A stretch of 64,000 bases of DNA from Prevotella sp. (GCA_017471465.1 JAFUTI010000005.1:1-64000), one strand, 5' to 3'; shown: positions 1 to 8,804, numbered from the stretch's first letter. Translations and numbers: made by a program. The notes: generated by a model not told the origin, from the letters alone.

Positions 1-188
1 ATATATACGCAATACGGACTAAACCTTTAATAATTTTCTGCCAGCAGCAAGGCATCTTGCAGAATTGCTGTCAATGGATTGCAGAATTGCTTGGTGATTG
101 GTTCCTGATGATGGGTTCCTTACTTTCTGGTGAAAAGAAAAATATTCTTTTTTTTGATTGATTTCTTTGCAGATTACAGGATTTTTGT

Positions 189-196
189 TACCTTTG
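189..196 (+). promoter_or_regulatory. Bacteroidetes-type -7 box without a clear downstream gene
   Basis: TACCTTTG matches the TAnnTTTG consensus, and a TTTG lies about 18 bases upstream as a -33 element. Transcription would run through the inverted repeat at 320-413 towards the 3' end of the opposing PD-(D/E)XK gene. No convincing gene follows, so the product may be a non-coding RNA or a small peptide. Confidence 0.45.
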
Positions 197-319
197 CATC
201 ATCCGAGTAACATAAATCTCTTTTCTTTTCCCTTTCGTTACCAGTTTGTTACTCAACAATTACCAATCATCTTATAAATAGTTGATAATCAATCAAAAAG
301 AAAAATTTTATTTGGGTAT

Positions 320-413
320 CGCCAAACACCCAACATGCATATCCGAGTAAAAGCCCACGCCATCGGTGTGAGCATCCTTGCTTTTACTCTTGCATGTTCT
401 TGAAATTTTGGCG
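320..413. repeat. nested inverted repeat (cruciform-like)
   Basis: Three nested pairs of perfect arms share one centre: CGCCAAA (320-326) with TTTGGCG (407-413), AACATGCA (332-339) with TGCATGTT (391-398), and GAGTAAAAGC (345-354) with GCTTTTACTC (380-389). ATCCGAGTAA inside the left arm also occurs near 199-208, just after the -7 box at 189. The rest of bases 1-527 is AT-rich and shows no convincing gene. Confidence 0.6.
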
Positions 414-527
414 AATTTGTAGAACAAGATTCAAGCGGACGCTTCTTATCTTAATATGTCTTTTATTCTGTTACTATGTCATATTCATTGTTTTCTTAGT
501 GGGTTACACATTATTGTATGTCTCTGT

Positions 528-1397
528 TTATAAGCTATTGATGGTATCCATGTCAAGTCCCGTGTATTTGGCTATCAGCTCTGCCGGCATTCCGTCGGCC
601 TTCATGCGGAGCGCATTTTCACGATTAGCCCTGTCTACGCCCTGAGCCATACCCTGAGCCATGCCCTGAGCCAAACCTTCAGCACGACCTTTCTGCTCAG
701 CGCCAGTCATGGCGTTAAGCGTGTCACGGTAACGCTTCAAGGCATGATCGTATTCTAAGCGCTCCTTTTTTGACAGTTTACTAACCTCGGCAACCTCTGC
801 CAGCCGTTGGAACACTGCATTCTGTGCAGCCCATGGCATTCTATCCAGTATCTCCATATTCTTCAGTATATATATCCAACGCTCAAAATGATTCTCACAC
901 GCATCAGCCTCCTTGGTGAAACAAGGCATTTGGAGGCATATCAGGCGTATTTTGTCAGTGAACAACCGGCCATCCTGGTCTGTTAGGCTTACATCTATGC
1001 GCAGTTGACCCGTATAACCCGTCAACACAAAATTGGTAAAAGCGACCATATATATCGCCTTGATGTCGTAGCCCCAACCTGTACCCTTTTCACCCTGACG
1101 GGCAATGGCTTCTGACGAGTAATACAGCATCCGCTCTTTGAAGTTCGGATGCTCGCGATTTTGCATCTCAACTATGATTTTCTCGCCACTGTCTGTCTCA
1201 CAAAGAATATCGTAGATGGGCGAGCGGTCACCATCGTATATCGCAGGCTGTTCCTTGTCAAGGAACTTCAAATCGGTAATTACTCGCTCCCCTTCAAGCA
1301 GCGTATTCAGGAAATCAAGCAACCGGGGCTTGGAGAACTCCTGCCCGAAGATAATTTTGAAACCCACATCGGTGAATGGATTGATGAACTTTCCCAT
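528..1397 (-). CDS. Rpn/PD-(D/E)XK nuclease family transposase-like protein
   Basis: A 289-residue member of the Rpn/PDDEXK_2 family, recombination-promoting nuclease-like proteins often annotated as transposases. The start MGKFINPFTDVGFK at 1397 is typical; an upstream in-frame ATG only adds a non-conserved stretch overlapping the promoter. The nuclease core is seen as YDILCETDSG followed by IIVEMQ (D...ExQ in place of ExK). The C-terminal region has three tandem AQG-type tetrapeptides encoded by 12-bp repeats (641-676), common in this family and prone to slippage. It is monocistronic, with a -7 box at 1495-1502. Such genes are multicopy in Bacteroidales and vary between strains. Its role here is not known; family assignment is firm, catalytic activity is inferred. 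Confidence 0.85.
   Translation of the reverse strand: MGKFINPFTDVGFKIIFGQEFSKPRLLDFLNTLLEGERVITDLKFLDKEQPAIYDGDRSPIYDILCETDSGEKIIVEMQNREHPNFKERMLYYSSEAIARQGEKGTGWGYDIKAIYMVAFTNFVLTGYTGQLRIDVSLTDQDGRLFTDKIRLICLQMPCFTKEADACENHFERWIYILKNMEILDRMPWAAQNAVFQRLAEVAEVSKLSKKERLEYDHALKRYRDTLNAMTGAEQKGRAEGLAQGMAQGMAQGVDRANRENALRMKADGMPAELIAKYTGLDMDTINSL
641..676. repeat. 12-bp tandem repeat, 3 copies, inside a CDS
   Basis: CCTGAGCCATAC, CCTGAGCCATGC and CCTGAGCCAAAC follow each other directly and encode the AQG(M/L) repeats of the PD-(D/E)XK protein on the minus strand. Copy changes would stay in frame. Confidence 0.8.
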
Positions 1398-1494
1398 GTC
1401 TATTACGTTTTTATGCCCACGGACGGTACAAACCGAATGCAACCAAGTTTGCCTGAATTGCCAAGGTGATTCCCGTCTTCGCACGCTTTGCGTG

Positions 1495-1502
1495 CAAAGT
1501 TA
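1495..1502 (-). promoter_or_regulatory. -7 box of the PD-(D/E)XK gene
   Basis: TAACTTTG on the minus strand about 100 bases upstream of the start codon at 1397. The expected transcription start lies in a small palindrome (GCACGC/GCGTGC around a 3-base loop). Confidence 0.6.
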
Positions 1503-1534
1503 ATGATTTCTTTTGAAACTTCCAAGAAAAACAC

Positions 1535-1570
1535 AAAAAACTCCGAAGCCGGTGGGGTTCGGAGTTTTTT
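1535..1570. terminator. bidirectional intrinsic terminator
   Basis: Perfect 13-base arms AAAAAACTCCGAA (1535-1547) and TTCGGAGTTTTTT (1558-1570) flank a 10-base loop. The A-tract and T-tract at the ends allow function on both strands. Confidence 0.8.
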
Positions 1571-1583
1571 AGCTGAGTCTCGT

Positions 1584-1801
1584 TACTTGTTGATGCGCAG
1601 AACTGGCGCAATCTTGTTCTTGCTCTGGCAAGCGGCCATTTGGGCCGAAATACTTGCCGGTAGCAGCTGCACCTCGAGACCTTCGGCGGTCTGGCGCGCA
1701 GGGAGCTTACCATAGCCGAGCAGGTAGACGGAGGTAATGCTGTGCTGTTGCCGTCAGCGCAACGGCAGCGATAGTGGTCAATAGAATCTTTTAGTCATAG
1801 G
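1584..1801 (-). pseudogene. decayed small secreted protein
   Basis: Reading the minus strand from ATG at 1801 gives MTKRF, then a frameshift into LTTIAAVALTATAQ, which looks like a signal peptide with an A-x-A cleavage site. A second shift leads to ITSVYLLGYGKLPARQ and a C-terminus IAPVLRINK ending in TAA at 1584. A third frame holds ATGKYFGPNGR. No single frame spans the region, so I call a remnant of a secreted protein with at least two frame breaks. The original family is not recognised. It lies between the terminators of the PD-(D/E)XK gene and the aldolase gene. Confidence 0.5.
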
Positions 1802-1810
1802 TTCTCGGAA

Positions 1811-1840
1811 AAGAAGAAGCGTGCCCACTTCGAGCACGCC
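1811..1840 (-). terminator. putative terminator of the aldolase gene
   Basis: On the minus strand GCGTGC, a 9-base loop and GCACGC are followed by a pyrimidine tract (TTCTTCTTTT), about 50 bases past the aldolase stop codon. The stem is only 6 bp. Confidence 0.5.
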
Positions 1841-1844
1841 TCTT

Positions 1845-1877
1845 AATTATCAATTATCAATTTTCAATTATCAATTA
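1845..1877. repeat. 7-bp AT-rich tandem repeat
   Basis: AATTATC, AATTATC, AATTTTC, AATTATC, AATTA in direct succession, between the aldolase stop and its hairpin. Similar AATT-based heptads occur at other gene borders in this window. Confidence 0.8.
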
Positions 1878-1890
1878 GGCCGCAGGCCGT

Positions 1891-2898
1891 TTAGCACTGA
1901 GCGAGCTTGCCGTCAGAACCGAGGACGTCTACAATCTTGTGGATGTACATCTTCTTCATGTTCTCACGGGCGGGCTTCAGATACTGGCGAGGATCGAAGT
2001 GGTCGGGATGCTCAGCCAGATACTTGCGAACGGCAGCGGTCATGGCCAGACGCGAGTCTGAGTCGATGTTAATCTTGCAGACGGCGCTCTTAGAAGCCTC
2101 ACGCAGCTGCTCCTCGGGGATACCGACGGCGTCGGGCAGGTTGCCACCGTACTTGTTGATGGTGTCGACCTCGTCCTGGGGAACAGAAGAAGAGCCGTGG
2201 AGCACGATGGGGAATCCGGGGAGCTTCTGCTCAATCTCGTGCAGCACATCGAATGCCAATGGCGGCGGAACGAGCTTGCCGGTCTTCGGGTCGCGGGTAC
2301 ACTGCTCGGGCTTGAACTTGTAAGCACCGTGGCTCGTACCGATAGAGATGGCCAGTGAGTCGCAGCCAGTACGGGTAGCGAAGTCGATAACCTCCTCGGG
2401 CTTGGTGTAGTGGCTAACCTCAGAAGCTACCTCGTCCTCAACACCGGCGAGCACACCGAGCTCGCACTCAACAGTGACGTCATACTTGTGAGCATACTCC
2501 ACAACCTGACGCGAAATCTTGATGTTCTCCTCGTAAGGCAGAGACGAACCGTCGTACATCACGCTGGAGAAGCCCATGTCGATGCAGTCCTTGCAAAGCT
2601 CGAAGCTGTCACCGTGGTCGAGGTGAAGCACGATTTCAGGATGCTCACAGCCCAGTTCCTTGGCGTATGCCACGGCACCCTCGGCCATATAGCGGAGGAT
2701 GGTAGCGTTGGCATAGTTACGGGCACCCTTAGACACCTGCATGATGACGGGCGACTTTGTCTCGACGGCAGCCTGTACGATAGCCTGCATCTGCTCCATC
2801 GTGTTGAAGTTGAAAGCGGGGATAGCATAGCCACCGGCTACTGCTCTCTTGAACATCTCGCGAGTATTCACGAGACCTAAATCCTTGTAGTTTACCAT
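1891..2898 (-). CDS. fba: class II fructose-bisphosphate aldolase
   Basis: Cytosolic enzyme of glycolysis and gluconeogenesis that cleaves fructose 1,6-bisphosphate into dihydroxyacetone phosphate and glyceraldehyde 3-phosphate. The 335 residues give the full class II zinc-dependent barrel. Visible signatures are AIPAFNFNTMEQ near the N-terminus, the zinc-binding HLDHGDSFE, MYDGSSLPYEEN, SIGTSHGAYKF, VLHGSSSVP and KINIDSDSRLA. The length and sequence fit the subgroup with an extended C-terminus found in Bacteroidetes and some protists. The start MVNYKDLGLVNTREMFK is conserved. It is monocistronic, with a -7 box at 2941-2948 and a hairpin downstream. Nothing is unusual about the gene, and identification is secure. 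Confidence 0.97.
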   Translation of the reverse strand: MVNYKDLGLVNTREMFKRAVAGGYAIPAFNFNTMEQMQAIVQAAVETKSPVIMQVSKGARNYANATILRYMAEGAVAYAKELGCEHPEIVLHLDHGDSFELCKDCIDMGFSSVMYDGSSLPYEENIKISRQVVEYAHKYDVTVECELGVLAGVEDEVASEVSHYTKPEEVIDFATRTGCDSLAISIGTSHGAYKFKPEQCTRDPKTGKLVPPPLAFDVLHEIEQKLPGFPIVLHGSSSVPQDEVDTINKYGGNLPDAVGIPEEQLREASKSAVCKINIDSDSRLAMTAAVRKYLAEHPDHFDPRQYLKPARENMKKMYIHKIVDVLGSDGKLAQC

Positions 2899-2940
2899 AA
2901 TTATTTGTATTTTGAATATTGGGTTTTAATTTTTCGAGCG

Positions 2941-2948
2941 CAAAGTTA
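2941..2948 (-). promoter_or_regulatory. -7 box of fba
   Basis: TAACTTTG on the minus strand, about 45 bases upstream of the fba start codon. Confidence 0.65.
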
Positions 2949-3078
2949 CACAATTCTTTTGAAACGGAGAAAAGAAAAGCGTGCGGATTACGCAGATTTC
3001 ACGGTTTTTAATTCTTTTCGGCAGTCTTAGCGGAGCCCACGACGAGAAACTGCAACGCGCAGTTTGCAATTACAGTTG

Positions 3079-5985
3079 CTATCTGTGCTTTGCCGTGGTC
3101 GTAAAATCGGCTATGCGTATGTCGCCGGTATCGGTCTTGCGCCCTAACAGGAACTTGTCTAAGAAAGCTTCCACTTCAGGATACTGGCACGCCGGCAGCT
3201 GACAATGGCCGTGACCGCCGACGATGCTCCACCCCATGCGGTCGGCAACGCCGAAGCGGCGCCACACCTCACGGGCAGCCTTGGCAGAGACGAGCATCGA
3301 CGCGTCGGCCAGCCACTCATAGTCGGGATTGCCCAACAGCAGCAGAGCACGCGGGAAGACCATCGCACAGAGGGCGTGCTGGTCGTAAGGCAGGCGGTAG
3401 ACGCTGTCGCCGTGGAAGTTCTCCTTCTGGCTCTCAAGGAACCAGTGGTAGTCGGTCTTGTCCAAGTCCTCAACGTTCTTCGCCGACTCATGGGAGGCAC
3501 GCCAGGCCGCAGCACCGCCGCCACCAGGTTCCTGAGCTATGACCAGAGCCACGCGCTCGTCAAAGGCACCACAGTAAAGGGCCATCTTGCCGGCATACGA
3601 ACAGCCCGTAACCCCAATATGACGCGTATCAATCTTTGTTATCTCGGGACCCAACAGCTGCAGACCGTCAATCAGGCGGCTCAGGCCCCAAGCCCACTCG
3701 CTGTAGGCTCCGTTGTCCTTCAGGTCGGGATAGAGACGGTCGAAGGGGTGCTCGCCACGCTCATGGTGCCTACCCCACTGGCCGTAGTCGTTGACCTGCT
3801 TCTCGTGGAACACCATCCGGGCAATGGGACGATTTTCGAACAGCGGCTTGGGCAGGGCAATACCGCTGGTTCCAATCATCAGGGCGTATGGGGCCGTGCC
3901 CGTCTTGGGATATTGTATCTCTGACTTCAACGTCAGCGTCTGTCCGTTGACCGTCACATCGACAAGAAGTGTGTCACCGTCCATACGAGCTTTTACACAC
4001 TCCTTGCTGACGGCAGGTTTCTCACCGATACCGTAATGTTGTATCTGGGCGGCAATCTCACTACGGCGCTTCGACCAGTCGGCAAAACTGCCGACACCCT
4101 TGAGGGCATCAGGCAGACCATGCTGTATAGGAAGGTCGGCAACAGCTGGAAGAGCTGGCTTGGCAAAAGCCGCGCCTGTATGCTCCACATCGTAGACGGA
4201 GGGCAGCGCGTCACGTTTCGGTTGCACCACAATGACAAAACCGCCACGAGGCTTACAGGTAACAGTCTGTGGCAATGTCTGCCCATGACTGATAGTCCAC
4301 GGCTCACCATCCATATAGAATGTTGCCTCGCCTTGGCCGATGAAGCCGAGCGGGGTTTTCAGCGTCAGCTGGCTGTCGGTACCGTTGATGCCTGCCACAT
4401 ACCAGGTAGCACCGTAACGGCGCGCCATAACCACACTCTCGCCAGGATAGCCCGATACGAGCCGTGTCTCGTCCCAAGCGGCAGGCAACTGGCTAAGAAA
4501 CTGCTGCACCTCCTTGGGTTGCGACAGATAGCTCTCTGGACGGTCGGCCAGATGTTGCAAGGCACTCTCAAAGAGTACCGTCAATGCCAGTTCGTGGGCG
4601 TTGGTGGTGATGTGCGGATGCTGTGAGTCGCTGAACGTACAGGGGGTATAGTCCATGGGGCCGATAACATTGCGGGTAAAGGGCAAGGTGGCGTTATGGC
4701 AGGCAGCCTTGGCGGTAAACGTCGGCACGTTGTTATACCACTCGGCACCATAGACGCCCTCGGTAGACATCAGGTTGGGATAGGTGCGCTGCCAGCCACG
4801 GGGTATGGTGGCACCATGAAAGTTGACCAACAAATGGTGACGGGCGGCACTCTCCAACAGGTCGATGCAGTAGTCCATATTGCGCTGGTTGTCGCCGCTG
4901 AAGAAGTCTATCTTCACACCGGCAACGCCTAACTTCTCCAGCCACGCAAACTCGCGTTCGCGGTCTTCGGGTTTGTTCAGGCGGAACTTCGGTGTCGGTG
5001 CGCCGTCCACCCATCCCACCGACGAGTTATACCAGATGAGCGGTTTGACACCCTTCGACTGAGCGTAGGCCACGGCATCCTCGATGGTCTTGCCATCCTT
5101 CATCTCGTCCCATTCTGCATCAATCAAGACGTATGGCAGTTTGAGGACATCGGCCATATCGACATACTTCTTGATGATATTGTAGTCGTTACTTCCATGA
5201 TTATAGGCCCAGTAGACCCACGACACTACACCAGGCTGAATCCAGCTGGTATCTTCCAGACGGCAAGGCTCCGAGACGTCGGTCACTAACGTTGACTGCA
5301 CGACGTCAGCCAGCGTACCGACGATGGCCACGCGCCACGGCGAACATCCCATATTCTCACCCTCGTCGGGCACTACACGGAACATTTCACCGTCGTTATA
5401 GAGCGATGAGGCACTCTGCCCGTGCTCTATGTTGGCTTCCGTCAGCAGGACGAACACACCCTCGCGCGGCTCCAACAGTGCCGGATAGCCCCAGCGCACG
5501 CAGTTGCCTTCAGCATCCTTATACTGCCGGCCGTATGACGGCACCGCCTTCTGCTTACACGTCGTCGACAGCGGGAAGAATCCCTCGTAAGAGTCGCACC
5601 ACTGCTGCATCCACCGTTTAGTGCCTTCAGGAATAATGTAGACCGCCTGTTCCTTGACGGGTGTCTCGTAGCGGAAAGCCAGCCCATCATTATAGAGACG
5701 CAGCATCATCTGCCCCACTCTGTACTCGTTGGCCTCGTTCGTAGGATGACTGCATTTACCCGTCAGCATCAGGTAGTCGGCCTTTACCCTCTCTGCCTTC
5801 AGTCCCTTCAAGGGCGTAGTTGCCTCAGCTGCCTTGATATACAGCACCTGCTGACCTTGATAATTGACGATAAACTGTCCTTTCTTCGTTTCTACCGTCA
5901 ACTTGCCATTTGGCGAAGTCAGCCTTCTGGCCGTCGCCGTCATTGTCAGGCTCGTCACAACGAGCAAAAAGAAAAGTTTCTTCAT
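3079..5985 (-). CDS. GH97 glycoside hydrolase fused to a CE15-like esterase
   Basis: A 968-residue secreted two-domain enzyme. The start at 5985 gives a clean signal peptide (MKKLFFLLVVTSLTMTATA). Residues about 20-640 are a complete GH97 enzyme: N-terminal beta-sandwich, catalytic barrel with GVKIDFF and LMSTEGVYGAEW, and a C-terminal beta domain. The Asp in KIDFF (about D360) sits where retaining GH97 alpha-galactosidases carry their nucleophile, so retaining alpha-galactosidase-like activity is inferred rather than SusB-type inversion. Residues about 660-960 resemble CE15 glucuronoyl esterases, with GCSYAGK (Ser about 796) and a late GGHGHCQ (His about 925). The two parts are in one open frame with no break. 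The enzyme probably trims decorated plant polysaccharide in the periplasm. It stands alone, with its own promoter, outside a SusC/SusD cluster. Confidence 0.85.
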   Translation of the reverse strand: MKKLFFLLVVTSLTMTATARRLTSPNGKLTVETKKGQFIVNYQGQQVLYIKAAEATTPLKGLKAERVKADYLMLTGKCSHPTNEANEYRVGQMMLRLYNDGLAFRYETPVKEQAVYIIPEGTKRWMQQWCDSYEGFFPLSTTCKQKAVPSYGRQYKDAEGNCVRWGYPALLEPREGVFVLLTEANIEHGQSASSLYNDGEMFRVVPDEGENMGCSPWRVAIVGTLADVVQSTLVTDVSEPCRLEDTSWIQPGVVSWVYWAYNHGSNDYNIIKKYVDMADVLKLPYVLIDAEWDEMKDGKTIEDAVAYAQSKGVKPLIWYNSSVGWVDGAPTPKFRLNKPEDREREFAWLEKLGVAGVKIDFFSGDNQRNMDYCIDLLESAARHHLLVNFHGATIPRGWQRTYPNLMSTEGVYGAEWYNNVPTFTAKAACHNATLPFTRNVIGPMDYTPCTFSDSQHPHITTNAHELALTVLFESALQHLADRPESYLSQPKEVQQFLSQLPAAWDETRLVSGYPGESVVMARRYGATWYVAGINGTDSQLTLKTPLGFIGQGEATFYMDGEPWTISHGQTLPQTVTCKPRGGFVIVVQPKRDALPSVYDVEHTGAAFAKPALPAVADLPIQHGLPDALKGVGSFADWSKRRSEIAAQIQHYGIGEKPAVSKECVKARMDGDTLLVDVTVNGQTLTLKSEIQYPKTGTAPYALMIGTSGIALPKPLFENRPIARMVFHEKQVNDYGQWGRHHERGEHPFDRLYPDLKDNGAYSEWAWGLSRLIDGLQLLGPEITKIDTRHIGVTGCSYAGKMALYCGAFDERVALVIAQEPGGGGAAAWRASHESAKNVEDLDKTDYHWFLESQKENFHGDSVYRLPYDQHALCAMVFPRALLLLGNPDYEWLADASMLVSAKAAREVWRRFGVADRMGWSIVGGHGHCQLPACQYPEVEAFLDKFLLGRKTDTGDIRIADFTTTAKHR

Positions 5986-6007
5986 GTGTATGTAACCGGA
6001 TTTTGTG

Positions 6008-6015
6008 CAAAAATA
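6008..6015 (-). promoter_or_regulatory. -7 box of the GH97-CE15 gene
   Basis: TATTTTTG on the minus strand, giving a leader of about 15-20 bases before the start at 5985. Confidence 0.5.
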
Positions 6016-6081
6016 CGAATAATAATCATAACGGCCAAACATTTCTTACTTGAAAACAATGGAAGTTCTAGTTTTTATTCG

Positions 6082-6089
6082 TACCTTTG
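6082..6089 (+). promoter_or_regulatory. -7 box of the DUF4491 gene
   Basis: TACCTTTG followed by CACC. It places the transcription start near 6095 and so excludes the in-frame ATG at 6050 as the start codon. Confidence 0.65.
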
Positions 6090-6124
6090 CACCAAAACAA
6101 ATTAAAAACGATAGAAACGACATA

Positions 6125-6433
6125 ATGTATTTCACCGGAATCATCATCGCCATCAGCACATTCCTGACAATAGGGCTGTGGCATCCGATAGTCATAAAGG
6201 TCGAGTACCACTGGGGTACCCGGCCTTGGGTTGTCTTCCTGCTTATAGGAGTGCTGTCGATAGTTACCGCGCTATTTATTGAGAGCACTATTGTCTCGGC
6301 AATTATCGGCGTGTTCGGAGCCTCAGCACTATGGGGCATTGGTGAGCTTTTCTCTCAGCGCAAAAGAGTTCAGAAGGGATGGTTCCCCATGAACCCCAAG
6401 CGCCGCAAAGAATACGACGCATCAGAAGTGTAG
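6125..6433 (+). CDS. DUF4491 family small membrane protein
   Basis: A 102-residue inner-membrane protein with three hydrophobic segments (about residues 2-22, 34-54 and 58-78) and a basic cytosolic tail (RKRVQKGWFPMNPKRRKEYD). The sequence matches the DUF4491 family found across Bacteroidetes and Firmicutes, whose function is unknown. The start at 6125 is chosen because the promoter at 6082-6089 lies downstream of the longer frame's first ATG. Its last 12 bases overlap the 3' end of the convergent TonB-dependent receptor gene, so the two transcripts must overlap. Confidence 0.85.
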   Translation: MYFTGIIIAISTFLTIGLWHPIVIKVEYHWGTRPWVVFLLIGVLSIVTALFIESTIVSAIIGVFGASALWGIGELFSQRKRVQKGWFPMNPKRRKEYDASEV

Positions 6434-8779
6434 CCTGACGTCCACCCCCACCTGCAGCGGGTTAGCCTGCTGAGCAAAGGTGTGGGTGGTGCCGGTAGCT
6501 GCACTCTGCACGGCAAAGGTGTTGTACTTGGTGTCAGTGAGGTTACGTCCCCAGAGACTTACTACACAACAGCCGACGGAGTAGTCGACGTGTGCGCCGA
6601 GCGTAGCATAAGCCTTCTGCGAATAGCTGTTAGCCTCGTCCCAGTAGGTCTTTCCCTGTCCGGCGACGTTGGCCCCCAGAGTAAAACGACCGAGAGTGTA
6701 GTCTGCCATCAGGTTGAACGTGTGCTGAGGGACGAAGGGGACATAGTTATCCTTGTAGTCGACGGCGATGTTGCCATCAGCAGTCTTTACACTGTCGGTG
6801 TACTCCTTGAAGACGGCCCGTGTGAAGCCATAGCCTACAGCCCAGCGCAGACGGTTGTCAAGCCCCGAGCCTCTGAGCGAGAGCTCTACACCGCAGCTGC
6901 TGCTTTTTCCGGCGTTGACCATCATACGTCCGAAGCCGTAGTTCCCGGCCATCACCGAAAGCTGCTGGTTACGAATCTGCATGTAGAACCCGGCGAAGTC
7001 GGCCTGCAGACGTCCATCGAAGAGGTTCAGGTGAGTGCCGAACTCATAGTTCCACGACTCCTCGGGTTTGTAGCTGATGGTGTTACAGATGTTGTCGTAG
7101 TCCTGTCCGCTGTGTTCGATAGTCTTATCGCCACGAGCAGACTGAGCTTCGTTTTGCAGTTCGGTCTGCAGTATGTCACTGAACATCTGGATATTGTAGC
7201 CACCGGCGCGATAGCCCTTTGAAACGGTGGCATATATATTACTGTTGTGTTGGTCTATACGGTAGCTCAGTCCCACCTTTGGCAGAAACTGACCGAAGCT
7301 GTTGTCCTTCTTGTGCTCAAGCACAGAGTTGACCGTTGCTTTCACGTTCACTCCCATCACGCTTTCGTCGAGTGTCATCAGCGCACTGGTCTTGTAGTCT
7401 ATCGACACTTGACTGAGGTCGTAGCGCAGTCCGAGTGTGGCGGTAAGACGGTCGGTGAGACTTATTGCTGACTCATGGAAGACGGCGAAGTTGTCATGCG
7501 GCGTTCGGAACAGTCCGGGGATAGTACCTACCTGCATGTCGATATGGCAGCCTCCGGCACGTGCTATCATAGCCTCAGCGGCCTCTCTCCCCATACGCTT
7601 GGCCATCGAGTTGAGCATGCCGTAGTAGGCGTAGTCCTCGATAGTCTTGGAGAGGAACGTATTCATGGCGGGGTCGAAATAGACGGGAGCATCGGTCTTC
7701 AGCGCCTGGTGTGAGTAGTAGATGCCGAAAGTCCAGTTCCACACCTTATTCTTATAACTCTTCAGCGATAGTTCCTGTGTCAGGGCGTTCATAAGCTGTG
7801 CCTGCTCCATGTGCATGAAGTCCTGCGGCATGTAGTCGATATCCATGAGCATCTGGTCTTTCAAGTACTGCCAGCTTCCGGCATAGTGAGCAGTAGCCCA
7901 GTCGCCGTCGTAGGACATCGTCAAGCCTGTCGTCAGTATATGGCGCTTGTAGTTGCCCTGACGGTTTGTCGACGGGTCGGCAACGTCACCTGTCGTCTGG
8001 TCTAATTCACCGTAAGGGAAACCATTCTGGTCAACCCACTGGTAGTCGGCCAGCAACCCGAGGGTAAGCCGCTCCGACGGTTGCCAAGACAAGCGCACAC
8101 GTCCGCCGGCCTCGTCGGACTTATCAGCACGGTCGCCGGTAGCAACATTCTCGAAGAATCCACGCTGACCGTCGTAGAAAGCCGACACAGCAAGTCCCAA
8201 CTGGCCGTTGAGCTTGGCATAGTGTCCCACCTCGGCGCGCCGTGTGAGTCCCGTTCCCACTCTGAGCAGGACATCGGTACCCTGATAGTTCAACGGGTTT
8301 TTGGTGTAGAGGCGCAGCAGTCCACCCTCGGCGTTCTGTCCGTAGAGTGTGCCCTGCGGTCCGCGCAGAATATCGGCTCTCTCCAGTTGCGACAGAGAGA
8401 AATTATGCATGCTTCTGCTCACAATAGGGATATTGTCGACATAGAGGCCTACTGCAGGACTGTTGACGCGTGAGCCGATACCTCTGACGTACATAGAAGA
8501 CGTATAGCGCGAGCCGTATGCAGGCATGGTGAACGAGGGAACGTATAGCGAGAGGTCACGTAGGTCACGCACATGAAGGCTATTCAGCTCATCGGTGGCG
8601 AAGAGCGACGAACTGACCGGCTGCTGACGCAACAGATACAGATCCTTTGGCTGAGAGACAACGACCACCTCATCAAGGTCAACAACCCTGCTGGTGTCTG
8701 CCAGTTCCTCAGCTCTGATGCCTGTAGCGGCCAGAGTGAGAGAGCAGACGACAGTAAAAACAATCTTTTTATTCTTCAT
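6422..8779 (-). CDS. TonB-dependent outer-membrane receptor
   Basis: A 785-residue receptor that imports a ligand, probably a siderophore, haem-like or vitamin-type compound, across the outer membrane using TonB energy. The start at 8779 gives the signal peptide MKNKKIVFTVVCSLTLAATGIRA. A TonB box-like stretch (DEVVVVSQ) follows, then the plug domain (SMYVRGIGSRVNSPAVGLYVD, ILRGPQGTLYGQNAEGGLL) and a 22-strand-type barrel ending in VGVDVRLHF with terminal Phe. It lacks the N-terminal carboxypeptidase-like domain of SusC proteins and has no SusD partner, which argues for a small-ligand receptor. It is divergent from a LuxR-type regulator gene with facing promoters in the 157-base gap, so regulation by that protein is likely. 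The substrate cannot be read from sequence. Confidence 0.9.
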   Translation of the reverse strand: MKNKKIVFTVVCSLTLAATGIRAEELADTSRVVDLDEVVVVSQPKDLYLLRQQPVSSSLFATDELNSLHVRDLRDLSLYVPSFTMPAYGSRYTSSMYVRGIGSRVNSPAVGLYVDNIPIVSRSMHNFSLSQLERADILRGPQGTLYGQNAEGGLLRLYTKNPLNYQGTDVLLRVGTGLTRRAEVGHYAKLNGQLGLAVSAFYDGQRGFFENVATGDRADKSDEAGGRVRLSWQPSERLTLGLLADYQWVDQNGFPYGELDQTTGDVADPSTNRQGNYKRHILTTGLTMSYDGDWATAHYAGSWQYLKDQMLMDIDYMPQDFMHMEQAQLMNALTQELSLKSYKNKVWNWTFGIYYSHQALKTDAPVYFDPAMNTFLSKTIEDYAYYGMLNSMAKRMGREAAEAMIARAGGCHIDMQVGTIPGLFRTPHDNFAVFHESAISLTDRLTATLGLRYDLSQVSIDYKTSALMTLDESVMGVNVKATVNSVLEHKKDNSFGQFLPKVGLSYRIDQHNSNIYATVSKGYRAGGYNIQMFSDILQTELQNEAQSARGDKTIEHSGQDYDNICNTISYKPEESWNYEFGTHLNLFDGRLQADFAGFYMQIRNQQLSVMAGNYGFGRMMVNAGKSSSCGVELSLRGSGLDNRLRWAVGYGFTRAVFKEYTDSVKTADGNIAVDYKDNYVPFVPQHTFNLMADYTLGRFTLGANVAGQGKTYWDEANSYSQKAYATLGAHVDYSVGCCVVSLWGRNLTDTKYNTFAVQSAATGTTHTFAQQANPLQVGVDVRLHF

Positions 8780-8804
8780 TTTACCTAATATAAAAATTTG
8801 GGTG

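Noticed and set aside
394..645. An 83-codon frame starting MFLKFWRICRTRFKRTLL with a hydrophobic centre, like a small toxin
   Set aside because: Its last third overlaps the PD-(D/E)XK gene on the other strand and reads as a shadow of it. The hydrophobic part comes from AT-rich intergenic DNA, and the promoter at 189 is about 200 bases away. No homology is recognised.
528..1397. Calling the PD-(D/E)XK gene an insertion sequence
   Set aside because: Although the family is often labelled transposase, no terminal inverted repeats or target duplications flank the gene, and it has its own promoter and terminator.
1845..1877. Possible CRISPR array because of evenly spaced short repeats
   Set aside because: The units are 7 bases long, directly adjacent, with no spacers and no cas genes in the window.
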